Shown here one piece after another: positions 6,614-12,885 of a DNA stretch of 12,885 bases. The notes beneath the pieces are model-generated. The model had not been told where the DNA came from and ran no database searches. It was given only the letters and a program-made list of their open reading frames with translations. Source of the stretch: JANFXS01 sp022791155 (lineage in GTDB: Bacteria; Bacillota; Clostridia; Lachnospirales; Anaerotignaceae); the NCBI GenBank assembly GCA_949743895.1, contig CATJUX010000062.1, positions 1 to 12,885 of the forward strand, read 5' to 3'. How positions within the stretch are numbered: the stretch's first letter is position 1; each line of letters begins with the position of its first letter. A program made the position numbers and the translations under genes.

Positions 6614-6649
6614 CACAACACAGTGACAATTGCACAAAGGTCAGCTTCA

Positions 6650-6666
6650 CAAAAGCATGGCTTTTG
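6650..6666 (+). terminator. Small hairpin after the NhaC-family gene
   Basis: CAAAAGC (6650-6656) pairs perfectly with GCTTTTG (6660-6666) around a three-base loop. It is short and may act as a weak terminator ahead of the stronger one downstream. Confidence 0.45.
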
Positions 6667-6685
6667 ACAAATGATTGAATGACAG

Positions 6686-6733
6686 AAAGCCGGGCTTTGG
6701 AACATGCACAGTGTTTTTGAAAGTCCGGCTTTT
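6686..6733 (+). terminator. Main terminator of the NhaC-family gene
   Basis: AAAGCCGGGCTTT (6686-6698) pairs with AAAGTCCGGCTTT (6720-6732) along 13 bases with one G-T pair, across a 21-base loop. The following T tract is short. Confidence 0.65.
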
Positions 6734-6786
6734 GGCGTCTATGCTTTCTCTTTTCAATGTGCTCTTTGTTGAATGAAATGTAACAT

Positions 6787-6807
6787 ATTTTTCAGCATGT
6801 GAAAAAT
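6787..6807. repeat. Inverted repeat just upstream of the -35 of the secreted-protein gene
   Basis: ATTTTTCA (6787-6794) and TGAAAAAT (6800-6807) are perfect inverted copies around GCATG, and flanking AAC/GTT can extend the arms with a bulge. It abuts the -35 at 6809 and could be a regulator site. Confidence 0.4.
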
Positions 6808-6808
6808 G

Positions 6809-6836
6809 TTGCCAAAAGCGGCCTTTATGCTATCAT
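6809..6836 (+). promoter_or_regulatory. Promoter of the secreted-protein gene
   Basis: -35 TTGCCA (6809-6814), 16 bases, -10 TATCAT (6831-6836) preceded by TG one base upstream (extended -10). The start point near 6843 gives a leader of about 40 bases. Confidence 0.6.
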
Positions 6837-6881
6837 ATATTTGTGTTGCACAGTCACCACAGCCACGAAAGGGATGACTTT

Positions 6882-7976
6882 ATGAAATTTTTGAAATTTA
6901 TGATTGCATTGACGGCACTTGTGCTGTCGGCTTCATCATCAGCAATTGCCAGTGACATAAACCTCACTGTTTGGGGAATGGCGAGGGAGACAAAGTTTCC
7001 GCTCATAAAAAAAGACGGCGTTGTTATGATCCATGTCAATGATTTGGCGTGGAACATTGGCGGCAATTCACAATTCTTTGATGACTATGCCTACATAAAT
7101 TATGGCGAAGTAGAGCTATATATGTTCAATGACAAAATAGTTTTGAGCGATTTGGAAGAAATGCTTGCCAGTGAAGACTATTGCACAGAAGAAATTTTGT
7201 TCGAAACAATGCCGTTTATACACGAGGGTGCATTTTATGTTCCGCTGACAGAAACTGTTGAAAGGCTGACTCACAGAGTCAAAATTGACTGGAAAAACGA
7301 AACTTCAACGGTCAACCTGCGGCCAAAATATACCGACATAGCAATAGAGGAATGTGACGCGAAAAAAGTGAGCTATGAGGGCATAAAAAGAATCACAATC
7401 ACGTGCAACGACTTTTTTGATTTTTGGCCGATGTATGACAAGCCAATTGTTTTGGAAGAAAAAGACAACATAAATGAGGCTGTTGTGTCGGCCGAAATGC
7501 TTCCGTTTTTCAACTTTGCCACATGCCGCTGCATGACCACTCCTGTGGATTACAAAATAGAATATTACAACGGAAAAACTGCAAATGTTTCATTCCGCGT
7601 GCCCAGCCATTTTGAGGAGATTTTTTGGAATGTGTTCACAAGCAAAGAGGCCCGAAAACAGATTGTTCCAATATTTGATGAAAAAATTGTTGGAAAACGC
7701 TTTCTCAGGCTTCACAGCTATGCGACAGGCGACGTTGTCATGGACAGCCGTGTTGACGGCGAGCAAATGCAAAACATTATCAATTTGTGCCGTGAATATG
7801 AATTGGAAAAGGTATATCCAGAGCGGGAACATGTTCGCAATGGCCGCGAAGACAACACCAAAACAATTGAACTTTCATTTTCAGACAACATTGAATTTGA
7901 AGACAGCACAATATACACAATGGACTTTCCAAATGAAACAGCCCTTGAAGAATTTTTGAAAAAAATTGAACAATGA
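6882..7976 (+). CDS. Secreted protein with copper-amine-oxidase-N-like region, unknown function
   Basis: This 364-residue protein has a clear signal peptide: MKFLKFMIAL, a hydrophobic core and a likely cleavage after AIA (residue 23). Residues about 35-120 look like the 'copper amine oxidase N-terminal-like' stalk domain common on Clostridia secreted proteins: the pattern is a short strand (VVMIHVNDLAWNIG), then FYVPLTETVERLTHRVKIDWKNETSTVNL, matching the usual YVPLR-A-L-G-V-W-D-TVTL layout. No copper or oxidase function follows from this domain. Residues 120-364 are unrecognised, mixed alpha/beta and acidic, with no membrane anchor or sortase motif. The start at ATG 6882 follows AAAGGG; the longer open frame to 6843 lacks a signal peptide start. 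It is monocistronic, with its own promoter and a shared bidirectional terminator. Confidence 0.72.
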   Translation: MKFLKFMIALTALVLSASSSAIASDINLTVWGMARETKFPLIKKDGVVMIHVNDLAWNIGGNSQFFDDYAYINYGEVELYMFNDKIVLSDLEEMLASEDYCTEEILFETMPFIHEGAFYVPLTETVERLTHRVKIDWKNETSTVNLRPKYTDIAIEECDAKKVSYEGIKRITITCNDFFDFWPMYDKPIVLEEKDNINEAVVSAEMLPFFNFATCRCMTTPVDYKIEYYNGKTANVSFRVPSHFEEIFWNVFTSKEARKQIVPIFDEKIVGKRFLRLHSYATGDVVMDSRVDGEQMQNIINLCREYELEKVYPEREHVRNGREDNTKTIELSFSDNIEFEDSTIYTMDFPNETALEEFLKKIEQ

Positions 7977-8054
7977 AAAAAGTATTTGAGTTCTTCAATC
8001 AAAATTCATTCTTCACAAAAGCATGGCCTGGTGAACACAATTTTTTTGCAAACA

Positions 8055-8079
8055 AAAAGCGCCTCTTGAGGGCGCTTTT
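8055..8079. terminator. Bidirectional terminator between convergent genes
   Basis: AAAAGCGCC (8055-8063) pairs perfectly with GGCGCTTTT (8071-8079) around a seven-base loop. T-rich sequence follows on both strands (TTTTATATTTTT on plus, TTTTTGTTTG on minus). It ends both the secreted-protein gene and the cdaA-cdaR operon, only eight bases after the cdaR stop. Confidence 0.9.
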
Positions 8080-8086
8080 ATATTTT

Positions 8087-9496
8087 TCATTCCTCTGCGT
8101 TTGGGTTTCCGTTTTCAGAATTTTCTGCTTCCAATTCATCAGTTCCAGAATTCTGCTCATGTTCAGCATTGCCGTTTTCCGTGTCTTCTGCGTTTTCATC
8201 ATCAGGCGTTTCGCCTTCATCAGAGGCCGACACAATGTTCACAGAAAGCATTGCTTCGGCTTCGTTTAATATGACAACGCCTTCGGGAAGCTCCACAGAA
8301 AGTGGCAAGCGATAATATCCGGCTTCAAGATTGACAGCGCGGGCGCTTCCCCGGATTTCGGCTTCGTTCAGCGTTTCAAGAACTTTGGCTGGGCCTTTCA
8401 CTGTGAACGAAACGTTGTCCAATGCCACTTCGGCCACAAGGCCATCGGCAAGGTCGGCAAAAAATGATATGTTGTCAGAATTGAGAGTTATCTCCCTTTC
8501 AACGTCTTCCGCAATGTTGACGTTCACTGTGACATTCAAATTTTGCTGGCTGTTTCTGAGGCTCACGCCGTTTTTGAGAAGATATTTGACGGCATAGTTG
8601 TGCGAAAAGCTGCTGTTTCGGCCTTCAACATTGATTGATGGCAATTCAATGTTTTCAATTGAAGCAAGCGCTTCTTCATCTCCAATGACATATATTGAAG
8701 GCGGATCAAATTCAATGCTTTCCACGTTATATCCGCTCAAAGGCGTTCCAAACGTTTCAGCCTTAAAGCTCACTTTTTTGCTCATTTTGACTGGTATATA
8801 AATTTCGGCTTCAGGAGGGTTCAATGTCACGCCCCCAACAACCTGGCCCTCGTTGTTGTATGGCGTGAGGGCGGCCGTGATTGTGGTGTCTTCGCTTATG
8901 TTTTCTATGTTCACAATTGCGCGCACTGTTTCAACACTTTGCACAGCCGACTGAATGCCGCTTATCTCAACTTCGGGCGGCATGATTTCAGGCATTGCTA
9001 TGGAATAGCCCTCGCCGTCAGTGTTGCCCTCAAGATAGAGCTGTATGTCCCTTTTGGCAGTCACAACGTTTTCCACAACAAGCTCTACAGAGGCGGGAGA
9101 GCGCGATTCTATTTGATAGTTGTCGCCAAGGTTTGAAGGAAGACGCACAGTCACTGCCCCTGTCACGGTTTCGCCCAATCCTGGTGTTTCGTCAATGAGG
9201 CTCAAATCCACATATGCCTGTATGTCGTTTCTGTTTTGATAGAGACGGTCAAGGGCAAGACGCTGGCCGCGTATTTTGAGCACAACTCTGCTGTTGGCCA
9301 CTTCGTCAAAATTTGTTATGGTTTGGCCGCGGTCAGAAATGGCAGATTCGTTTCTGAGCTGCAAAACGGCCGAAAAATTTCTTGATTCCACAGGGTTTTC
9401 AATGTTTATGACAACAAACCAAAGCAATATTGCAAGGCCAAGCGAAAGGAGCTTCCAGCCGATGTCCTTCATAAGTGTTTCCTTAAACTTGCTCAT
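8087..9496 (-). CDS. cdaR: CdaR, YbbR-domain regulator of diadenylate cyclase
   Basis: This 469-residue membrane-anchored protein has one N-terminal helix (about residues 14-31, KLLSLGLAILLWFVVINIE, typical of the family) followed by an extracytoplasmic region of about four YbbR-type beta domains (roughly 40-420) with repeated V-P-V-xLP/E-EV-SG patterns. The last 47 residues are low-complexity and rich in Glu and Asn. CdaR binds CdaA and modulates c-di-AMP synthesis in Bacillus and Listeria. The start at 9496 is fixed by AAAGGAGG eight bases upstream, which lies within the cdaA coding sequence; the two genes overlap by 14 bases, so translation is probably coupled. In most Firmicutes glmM follows; here a terminator follows instead. 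Assignment is firm from the N-terminus and its neighbour. Confidence 0.93.
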   Translation of the reverse strand: MSKFKETLMKDIGWKLLSLGLAILLWFVVINIENPVESRNFSAVLQLRNESAISDRGQTITNFDEVANSRVVLKIRGQRLALDRLYQNRNDIQAYVDLSLIDETPGLGETVTGAVTVRLPSNLGDNYQIESRSPASVELVVENVVTAKRDIQLYLEGNTDGEGYSIAMPEIMPPEVEISGIQSAVQSVETVRAIVNIENISEDTTITAALTPYNNEGQVVGGVTLNPPEAEIYIPVKMSKKVSFKAETFGTPLSGYNVESIEFDPPSIYVIGDEEALASIENIELPSINVEGRNSSFSHNYAVKYLLKNGVSLRNSQQNLNVTVNVNIAEDVEREITLNSDNISFFADLADGLVAEVALDNVSFTVKGPAKVLETLNEAEIRGSARAVNLEAGYYRLPLSVELPEGVVILNEAEAMLSVNIVSASDEGETPDDENAEDTENGNAEHEQNSGTDELEAENSENGNPNAEE

Positions 9497-10364
9497 TGGA
9501 ACGGCCTCCTTTCCATCTTGATATTTTTTTCTTAATGGAAGGGCGGGGTTTTATCTTTATTCCCTGCATAAGCATGCTTCGGAGCGTGTCTGTGCTCAAA
9601 TTGCGATAGAGCGTTCCGCCCTTGGCAAGTGACAGCGCACCTGTTTCTTCAGAAACGATGACGACATAGGCGTCAGAAACCTCGCTTGCGCCTATGGCGG
9701 CCCTGTGCCTTGTGCCCAGTTCCATGCTCACGTCGTTGCTGTCTGTCAGTGGAAGGAAGCATGTTGCGGCGGCAACGCGGTTGTTTTTCAATATGACGGC
9801 GCCGTCATGCAGGGGCGTGTTTTTTTCGAATATGTTTATTATGAGCTGGTTTGTGACAATGGCGTCAATTGTTATGCCTGTGCGCTCAAAATCGCCCAGT
9901 GGAACCTGACGTTCCAAAAGCATGAGCGCTCCTGTTTTGTCACGGCTCATTCTCACACATGCCTTGACAATTTCGTCGATTGTTTTTTCGGTGAAATTGT
10001 CATGGCTGTCTTCGGCTTCGAACTTGAAAAGGTTGAGAAGCGGCCCGGCTTTGCCAAGCTGTTCAAGCGCCTTTCGAAGTTCAGGCTGAAAAACGATCAC
10101 AACTGCTATGATTCCAACAGATATTGTTTTTGATATGAGCCAAAGAATTGTGTTGAGGTTCATCAAAAACGATGCCATGGCGAACACACAAATGACGAGT
10201 ATGCCTTTGAAAAGGATCCAAGCTCTCGTCTCTTTGACCCAAAATATAATTTTGTATGTCAAAAACGCCACTATGAGTATGTCAAGCACGTCGGTGATCG
10301 TGATTGTGGGGCGTATGAAATCGTTCAGCCTGAGACTGTCAAAAAATGTTTTGAAATAATTCAT
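9483..10364 (-). CDS. cdaA: CdaA (DacA) diadenylate cyclase
   Basis: This 293-residue membrane enzyme condenses two ATP into cyclic di-AMP, the second messenger controlling potassium and osmolyte transport and cell-wall stress in Firmicutes. Three N-terminal helices (about 25-43, 50-68, 74-92) are followed by FQPELRKALEQLG and the DAC catalytic domain. Both catalytic signatures are intact: DGA at residues 187-189 (PLHDGAVI) and RHR at 219-221 (GTRHRAAIG). The length is slightly above the usual 270-285 because of a basic C-terminal tail (KPRPSIKKKISRWKGGRSNEQV). The start has AAGGAGGTGA ahead of it. It is third in a minus-strand operon after two uncharacterised membrane proteins (43-base gap) and overlaps cdaR. 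Confidence 0.96.
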   Translation of the reverse strand: MNYFKTFFDSLRLNDFIRPTITITDVLDILIVAFLTYKIIFWVKETRAWILFKGILVICVFAMASFLMNLNTILWLISKTISVGIIAVVIVFQPELRKALEQLGKAGPLLNLFKFEAEDSHDNFTEKTIDEIVKACVRMSRDKTGALMLLERQVPLGDFERTGITIDAIVTNQLIINIFEKNTPLHDGAVILKNNRVAAATCFLPLTDSNDVSMELGTRHRAAIGASEVSDAYVVIVSEETGALSLAKGGTLYRNLSTDTLRSMLMQGIKIKPRPSIKKKISRWKGGRSNEQV

Positions 10365-10407
10365 TTATGTGCTCACCTCCTTAAAATTATATTTTGCAGT
10401 TTTGTGT

Positions 10408-11328
10408 TTAGTCTTCTTTTGTGAAATCAATTTTGGGCACGGCCTTTACATAGTAAAAATATTTGTCGTCTTGAAATTTGACTTTTTGCGCCGAGTCATA
10501 GTCCAAAACAAAATCAATGCTTGCTGTCATATACACAAGCACGCAGCACACAAGCGGGCTTATCATGATTTCTATGAGTGAAATTTCAGCATCACCGAGA
10601 TATTTTGCAGATATGAGGCCAAGAACAATCACAAGGCCGGAAACTATCACAGCCACAAGCCTTTCGTTGTCCACAAACAGGCTGTTCATGATCCAGCCGG
10701 CCGCAACGGACAGCATGAGCACAATGGCTATATAAAACCAGCCTGTGTTTTGAATGAGTTCAACGCTTACATATTCATATATTTTAAGACCAGTGTCCAA
10801 AACCCCCAACGGCGTGAATGTTTCACGCGGCGCAAGCTCAATCATTCCTTTCAGCAAGTGTGTGTTATATTGAAAAAACACGGCAACGCCAACGGGAATG
10901 ACGGCTTTGAGCCCCATATAAAGCCCAGCAAAAACAGGGACAATGTATGGAATTTTGAGGAAATAGGCGCACAGCATAACTGGTATCACAAGGCTTTCTT
11001 TTGGAAAAAGCCCAATATAGAAAACAAAAATCAGAAAAAACAACAAAAACAAAATGGCTGCCGCCTCAATTGAAAGCGCGGCAACATAAAAACAGCACAC
11101 AAAGGCACACAGCAGCAGGAACACTGTTGGCGGCGCTATCACTGTGGCCGCGGCACATATGACAGTCACAGCGGCTTTTTTGCCGCCGCCAACGGCGCCT
11201 GTGCCAAGAGTTGATATGAGAAAAAAAACTAAAAGACCAGCTGAAAATTTGAAAATTATGTCAAATTGGGCTTGATTTTTGTGATAAACTTTTGTAAATC
11301 CCTGACCAAGGGCGATTATAAAACTCAT
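10408..11328 (-). CDS. Polytopic membrane protein of unknown function in the cdaA operon
   Basis: This 306-residue protein has about eight or nine hydrophobic helices (roughly 25-42, 52-86, 88-108, 112-152, 195-215, 223-242, 250-272) and a short cytoplasmic tail ending in KFQDDKYFYYVKAVPKIDF. I recall similar uncharacterised membrane proteins in Lachnospiraceae with the same F-DD-YYYVKAVPK ending; this is from memory and unchecked. No transporter or enzyme signature is recognisable. A loop at 155-190 (ELAPRETFTPLGVLDTGLK) is the only long soluble stretch besides the termini. The start follows AGAGAGGACAG at good spacing, 72 bases after the upstream gene, and cdaA begins 43 bases after its stop. 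Position suggests a link to CdaA/CdaR at the membrane, which is inference only. Confidence 0.7.
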   Translation of the reverse strand: MSFIIALGQGFTKVYHKNQAQFDIIFKFSAGLLVFFLISTLGTGAVGGGKKAAVTVICAAATVIAPPTVFLLLCAFVCCFYVAALSIEAAAILFLLFFLIFVFYIGLFPKESLVIPVMLCAYFLKIPYIVPVFAGLYMGLKAVIPVGVAVFFQYNTHLLKGMIELAPRETFTPLGVLDTGLKIYEYVSVELIQNTGWFYIAIVLMLSVAAGWIMNSLFVDNERLVAVIVSGLVIVLGLISAKYLGDAEISLIEIMISPLVCCVLVYMTASIDFVLDYDSAQKVKFQDDKYFYYVKAVPKIDFTKED

Positions 11329-11400
11329 GATTCTGTCCTCTCTTTTGTTTCACCGGCGGACATGCCGCCTGATTTTGCCGCTTCAAACGGTTTGCGTTTT

Positions 11401-12060
11401 TCATTGCCTTCTCTGGTTTTTCTGGCTCAGCCCTTCAGGCGTTTTGGCATTGGCTGAATTTTGCTGTGCTTTTCTTGGGTGTTCGCGAAGCGGCTGAATG
11501 CTGTTTTCTGCTGTGGGTTGTTTGGCGCGGCGCACGTTCCCATGCGTTGTTGCGGCCATTTCCATTCTTGGGCGTTCGCGAAGCGGCGGAATGCTGCTTC
11601 CGGCTGAGGGTTGTTCAGCGCGGCGCACGTTTTGGTGATTTGGCATGGACATTTCTATTTCCTTTGGAATTTTTGGAACATTTTTGTTCCGCGCAATGTT
11701 TTTTTCATTTCCCCTTTCTTCAAGTTTCTCAACCATTCCTTCATATATCTGCTGTCGTCTTTCGGCCTCTTTATATGTTTTTATGTGCATGAAGATTCCT
11801 ATTATGGAATATACGGCCAGTATGAAAATCAATATGACCCCAAGCTTTATGAATTCGTCTTTGTTGAACATTGAAAATATGTCTTCATTGGCCACAAATA
11901 TCTTGTGGGCATATAAAAGGCCAACAACAATGGCATATCCAATTGTGATGCCTATTCTTAATATGAGATTTTTTCTATAAATATAGTCCCATATAAAAAA
12001 TGAAGTGATTTTGCGGTCACGCTCGCCAAATTTTTTATCATATATCGCCATGTTTGTCAT
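11401..12060 (-). CDS. Two-helix membrane protein with duplicated basic tail, first gene of the cdaA operon
   Basis: This protein has 219 residues from ATG 12060. A cytoplasmic N-terminus (MTNMAIYDKKFGERDRKITS) leads to two membrane helices (about 31-52 and 71-92) and then a charged coiled segment (94-118). The tail (120-219) is basic and disordered, with a 31-residue duplication beginning NVRRAEQPSAGSSIPPLRE at 144 and NVRRAKQPTAENSIQPLRE at 175. Function is unknown. The N-terminal layout resembles, from memory, a family of about 200-residue Lachnospiraceae membrane proteins whose conserved LMTxxALYE-like motif would correspond here to LMTNMAIYD. ATG 12060 has no ribosome binding site, whereas GGGAGGCGG at 12101-12093 is ideally placed for an in-frame ACG at 12087. 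The true start may therefore be nine codons upstream. Confidence 0.65.
   Translation of the reverse strand: MTNMAIYDKKFGERDRKITSFFIWDYIYRKNLILRIGITIGYAIVVGLLYAHKIFVANEDIFSMFNKDEFIKLGVILIFILAVYSIIGIFMHIKTYKEAERRQQIYEGMVEKLEERGNEKNIARNKNVPKIPKEIEMSMPNHQNVRRAEQPSAGSSIPPLRERPRMEMAATTHGNVRRAKQPTAENSIQPLREHPRKAQQNSANAKTPEGLSQKNQRRQ
11473..11632. repeat. 93-bp tandem duplication inside a gene tail
   Basis: GTTCGCGAAGCGG occurs at 11481 and 11574, and flanking sequence (TTCTTGGG upstream, GCGCGGCGCACGTT downstream) is shared at the same spacing. The 93-base period equals 31 codons, so both copies stay in frame. The unit is more GC-rich than its surroundings. Confidence 0.75.
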
Positions 12061-12092
12061 TAAGCGTATTTTGTTGGGATTTTCCGTAACAA

Positions 12093-12103
12093 CCGCCTCC
12101 CTT
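12093..12103 (-). promoter_or_regulatory. Strong ribosome binding site without a standard start codon
   Basis: Minus-strand AAGGGAGGCGG is followed eight bases after GGAGG by ACG (12087-12085), in frame with the downstream gene. The first ATG is 35 bases away. No ATG, GTG or TTG in that frame lies between. Confidence 0.55.
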
Positions 12104-12118
12104 ATATATCTTGTAACG

Positions 12119-12127
12119 ATTATATCA
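12119..12127 (-). promoter_or_regulatory. Extended -10 promoter of the cdaA operon
   Basis: TGATATAAT (12127-12119) on the minus strand is a perfect -10 with the TG extension. The -35 position (TAAATT) is poor. Transcription would start near 12112, just ahead of the ribosome binding site. Confidence 0.6.
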
Positions 12128-12448
12128 TAAACAGGACATAAAATTTATAAAAATTTATTATTTTTTTTACAAAATTTTTAACAATATCATTTTTGTTCCA
12201 AATTTGGCGGTGTGCCACGTTCAAAAGCGTTCAAAACAAACGCCAGAAACAAAAGTTTTTTCGCTGTTTATAGAAGCTGTGGCAATTTTTTCAAAAGGCG
12301 TTCCACAATTGTTTTTGTTTGAAATTGTGCTTGAAAACTGTTTCATGTTTGAAGTTTATATATTTTTATATTGAACACATTCGTTTTCGAAATTGATATA
12401 CTGAACATATTTCTGAAATTAAACACATGAATCATTGTTAACAGCGCG
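12128..12448. other. AT-rich intergenic region upstream of the cdaA operon
   Basis: No gene is seen. It contains short repeats: CGTTCAAAA at 12218 and 12228 (10-base period), an inverted repeat CACAATT (12304-12310) with AATTGTG (12323-12329), and three loosely similar motifs GAACACAT (12373), GAACATAT (12403) and AAACACAT (12421). No convincing terminator for the gene remnant ending at 12449 was found. Confidence 0.45.
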
Positions 12449-12885
12449 TCAAACTTTCAAACTCAAAAGTTTTTCTTCAATCCAGTTTCCAAAAAAGCGG
12501 AGCTGTTCATATGTGTGGAAATGGTGTTCGCCGCGAAGCATGTATGTAGCAACGTTCCATGACAATATTGGGTTTTTGACGATGTATTCATGATATTCCC
12601 AACAGAGTGGCTGTTCGGGTGTTTCAATTGTCACTTTGTTTTTGAGCATTTCTTCTGTGATGTCAAATTTTTTCATTATGTTTTGTATCACGTGTTTCAT
12701 GTTTGTCACAGGAGAAAGAAAAAAAGCGGACTTTATGTCATATGAATGCAAGGCGAGCATGGAAAAATATGCGCCCAAACCACTCGGCAAGCTCTCGAAT
12801 TTTGCTTCGCAAAACGCTTCGTTGCACTTCGCGCCGCGGCTCTCACGCGGTTCACACAGCAAGCTCTCGAATTTCCCTTCGCAAA
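12449..12885 (-). pseudogene. Alpha/beta hydrolase remnant fused in frame to repeat-derived peptide
   Basis: The C-terminal part reads as an alpha/beta hydrolase of the Clostridia type: LGAYFSMLAL (just after the expected nucleophile elbow), LSPVTNMKHVIQNIM, PLCWEYHEYIVKNPILSWNV and a closing EHHFHTYEQLRFFGNWIEEKL with the likely catalytic His. The 5' half, with the lid, first strands and GxSxG serine, is replaced by translated repeat (CEPRESRGAK, then NEAFCEAKFESLP). At the junction the serine position appears to be Gly (PSGLGAY). Compared with family members as I remember them, about 30 residues between 'WNVATYML' and 'RGEHHFHT', which should hold the LYG strand and catalytic Asp, are missing. 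The frame runs open to the window edge. It is very probably inactive as a hydrolase, although an intact reading frame persists. Confidence 0.6.
12786..12885. repeat. Tandem 72-bp copies of the interspersed repeat core
   Basis: GCAAGCTCTCGAAT occurs at 12787 and again at 12859, a period of 72 bases or 24 codons. The first unit shares GCAAGCTCTCGAATTTTGCT and CGCCGCGGCTCTCACGCGGT with the element core at 41-114. The second unit runs off the window. The terminal inverted repeats present at 1-176 are absent here. Confidence 0.75.

Noticed and set aside
11355..11369. GGCGG/CCGCC hairpin between the two membrane-protein genes, considered as a terminator
   Set aside because: The stem is only five base pairs with no T tract on the minus strand, and the genes appear to be one operon.
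12786..12885. CRISPR-like array from the tandem units
   Set aside because: Units are contiguous with no unique spacers, the period is 72 bases, and no cas genes are nearby.

Overview
The window reads as a stretch of low-GC Firmicute chromosome, most likely from the class Clostridia and plausibly Lachnospirales. Three things point there. All genes have AGGAGG-type ribosome binding sites. The gene content includes a GHKL/LytTR two-component pair, an NhaC-family antiporter and a cdaA-cdaR pair. Two membrane proteins upstream of cdaA resemble, from memory, uncharacterised proteins I associate with Lachnospiraceae. No rRNA, tRNA, CRISPR array, phage or transposase gene is visible.

Layout. Positions 1-300 hold a non-coding interspersed repeat with long inverted termini (1-176) and a partial inverted copy (226-292), then a G-poor intergenic stretch. 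putP (620-2071, +) encodes a sodium/proline-type symporter and ends in a strong terminator. It converges on a small hydrophilic coiled-coil protein (2245-2790, -). Next comes an AgrC/AgrA-like two-component system on the minus strand: GHKL histidine kinase (2893-4164) and LytTR response regulator (4167-4874). Divergent from it is an NhaC-family Na+/H+ antiporter gene (5207-6613, +). The 330-bp divergent intergenic region carries repeats that look like LytTR binding sites, so the pair probably controls the transporter. A secreted protein with a copper-amine-oxidase-N-like region (6882-7976, +) follows with its own promoter. A bidirectional terminator (8055-8079) separates it from a minus-strand operon read from about 12.1 kb down to 8087: a two-helix membrane protein with a basic, internally duplicated tail, a polytopic membrane protein, the diadenylate cyclase CdaA and its regulator CdaR. 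The usual third member, glmM, is absent. The window ends in a remnant of an alpha/beta hydrolase gene whose 5' part is replaced, in frame, by tandem 72-bp copies of the core of the repeat seen at position 1.

How it may work together (inference). Several genes concern ion and osmolyte balance: Na+/proline uptake, Na+/H+ exchange, and c-di-AMP, which controls potassium and osmolyte homeostasis in Firmicutes. The most interesting leads are the c-di-AMP operon with two uncharacterised membrane partners and a possible ACG start codon, the regulatory repeats between the LytTR regulator and the antiporter gene, and the repeat family that supplies 24-residue in-frame peptide units to a truncated host gene.
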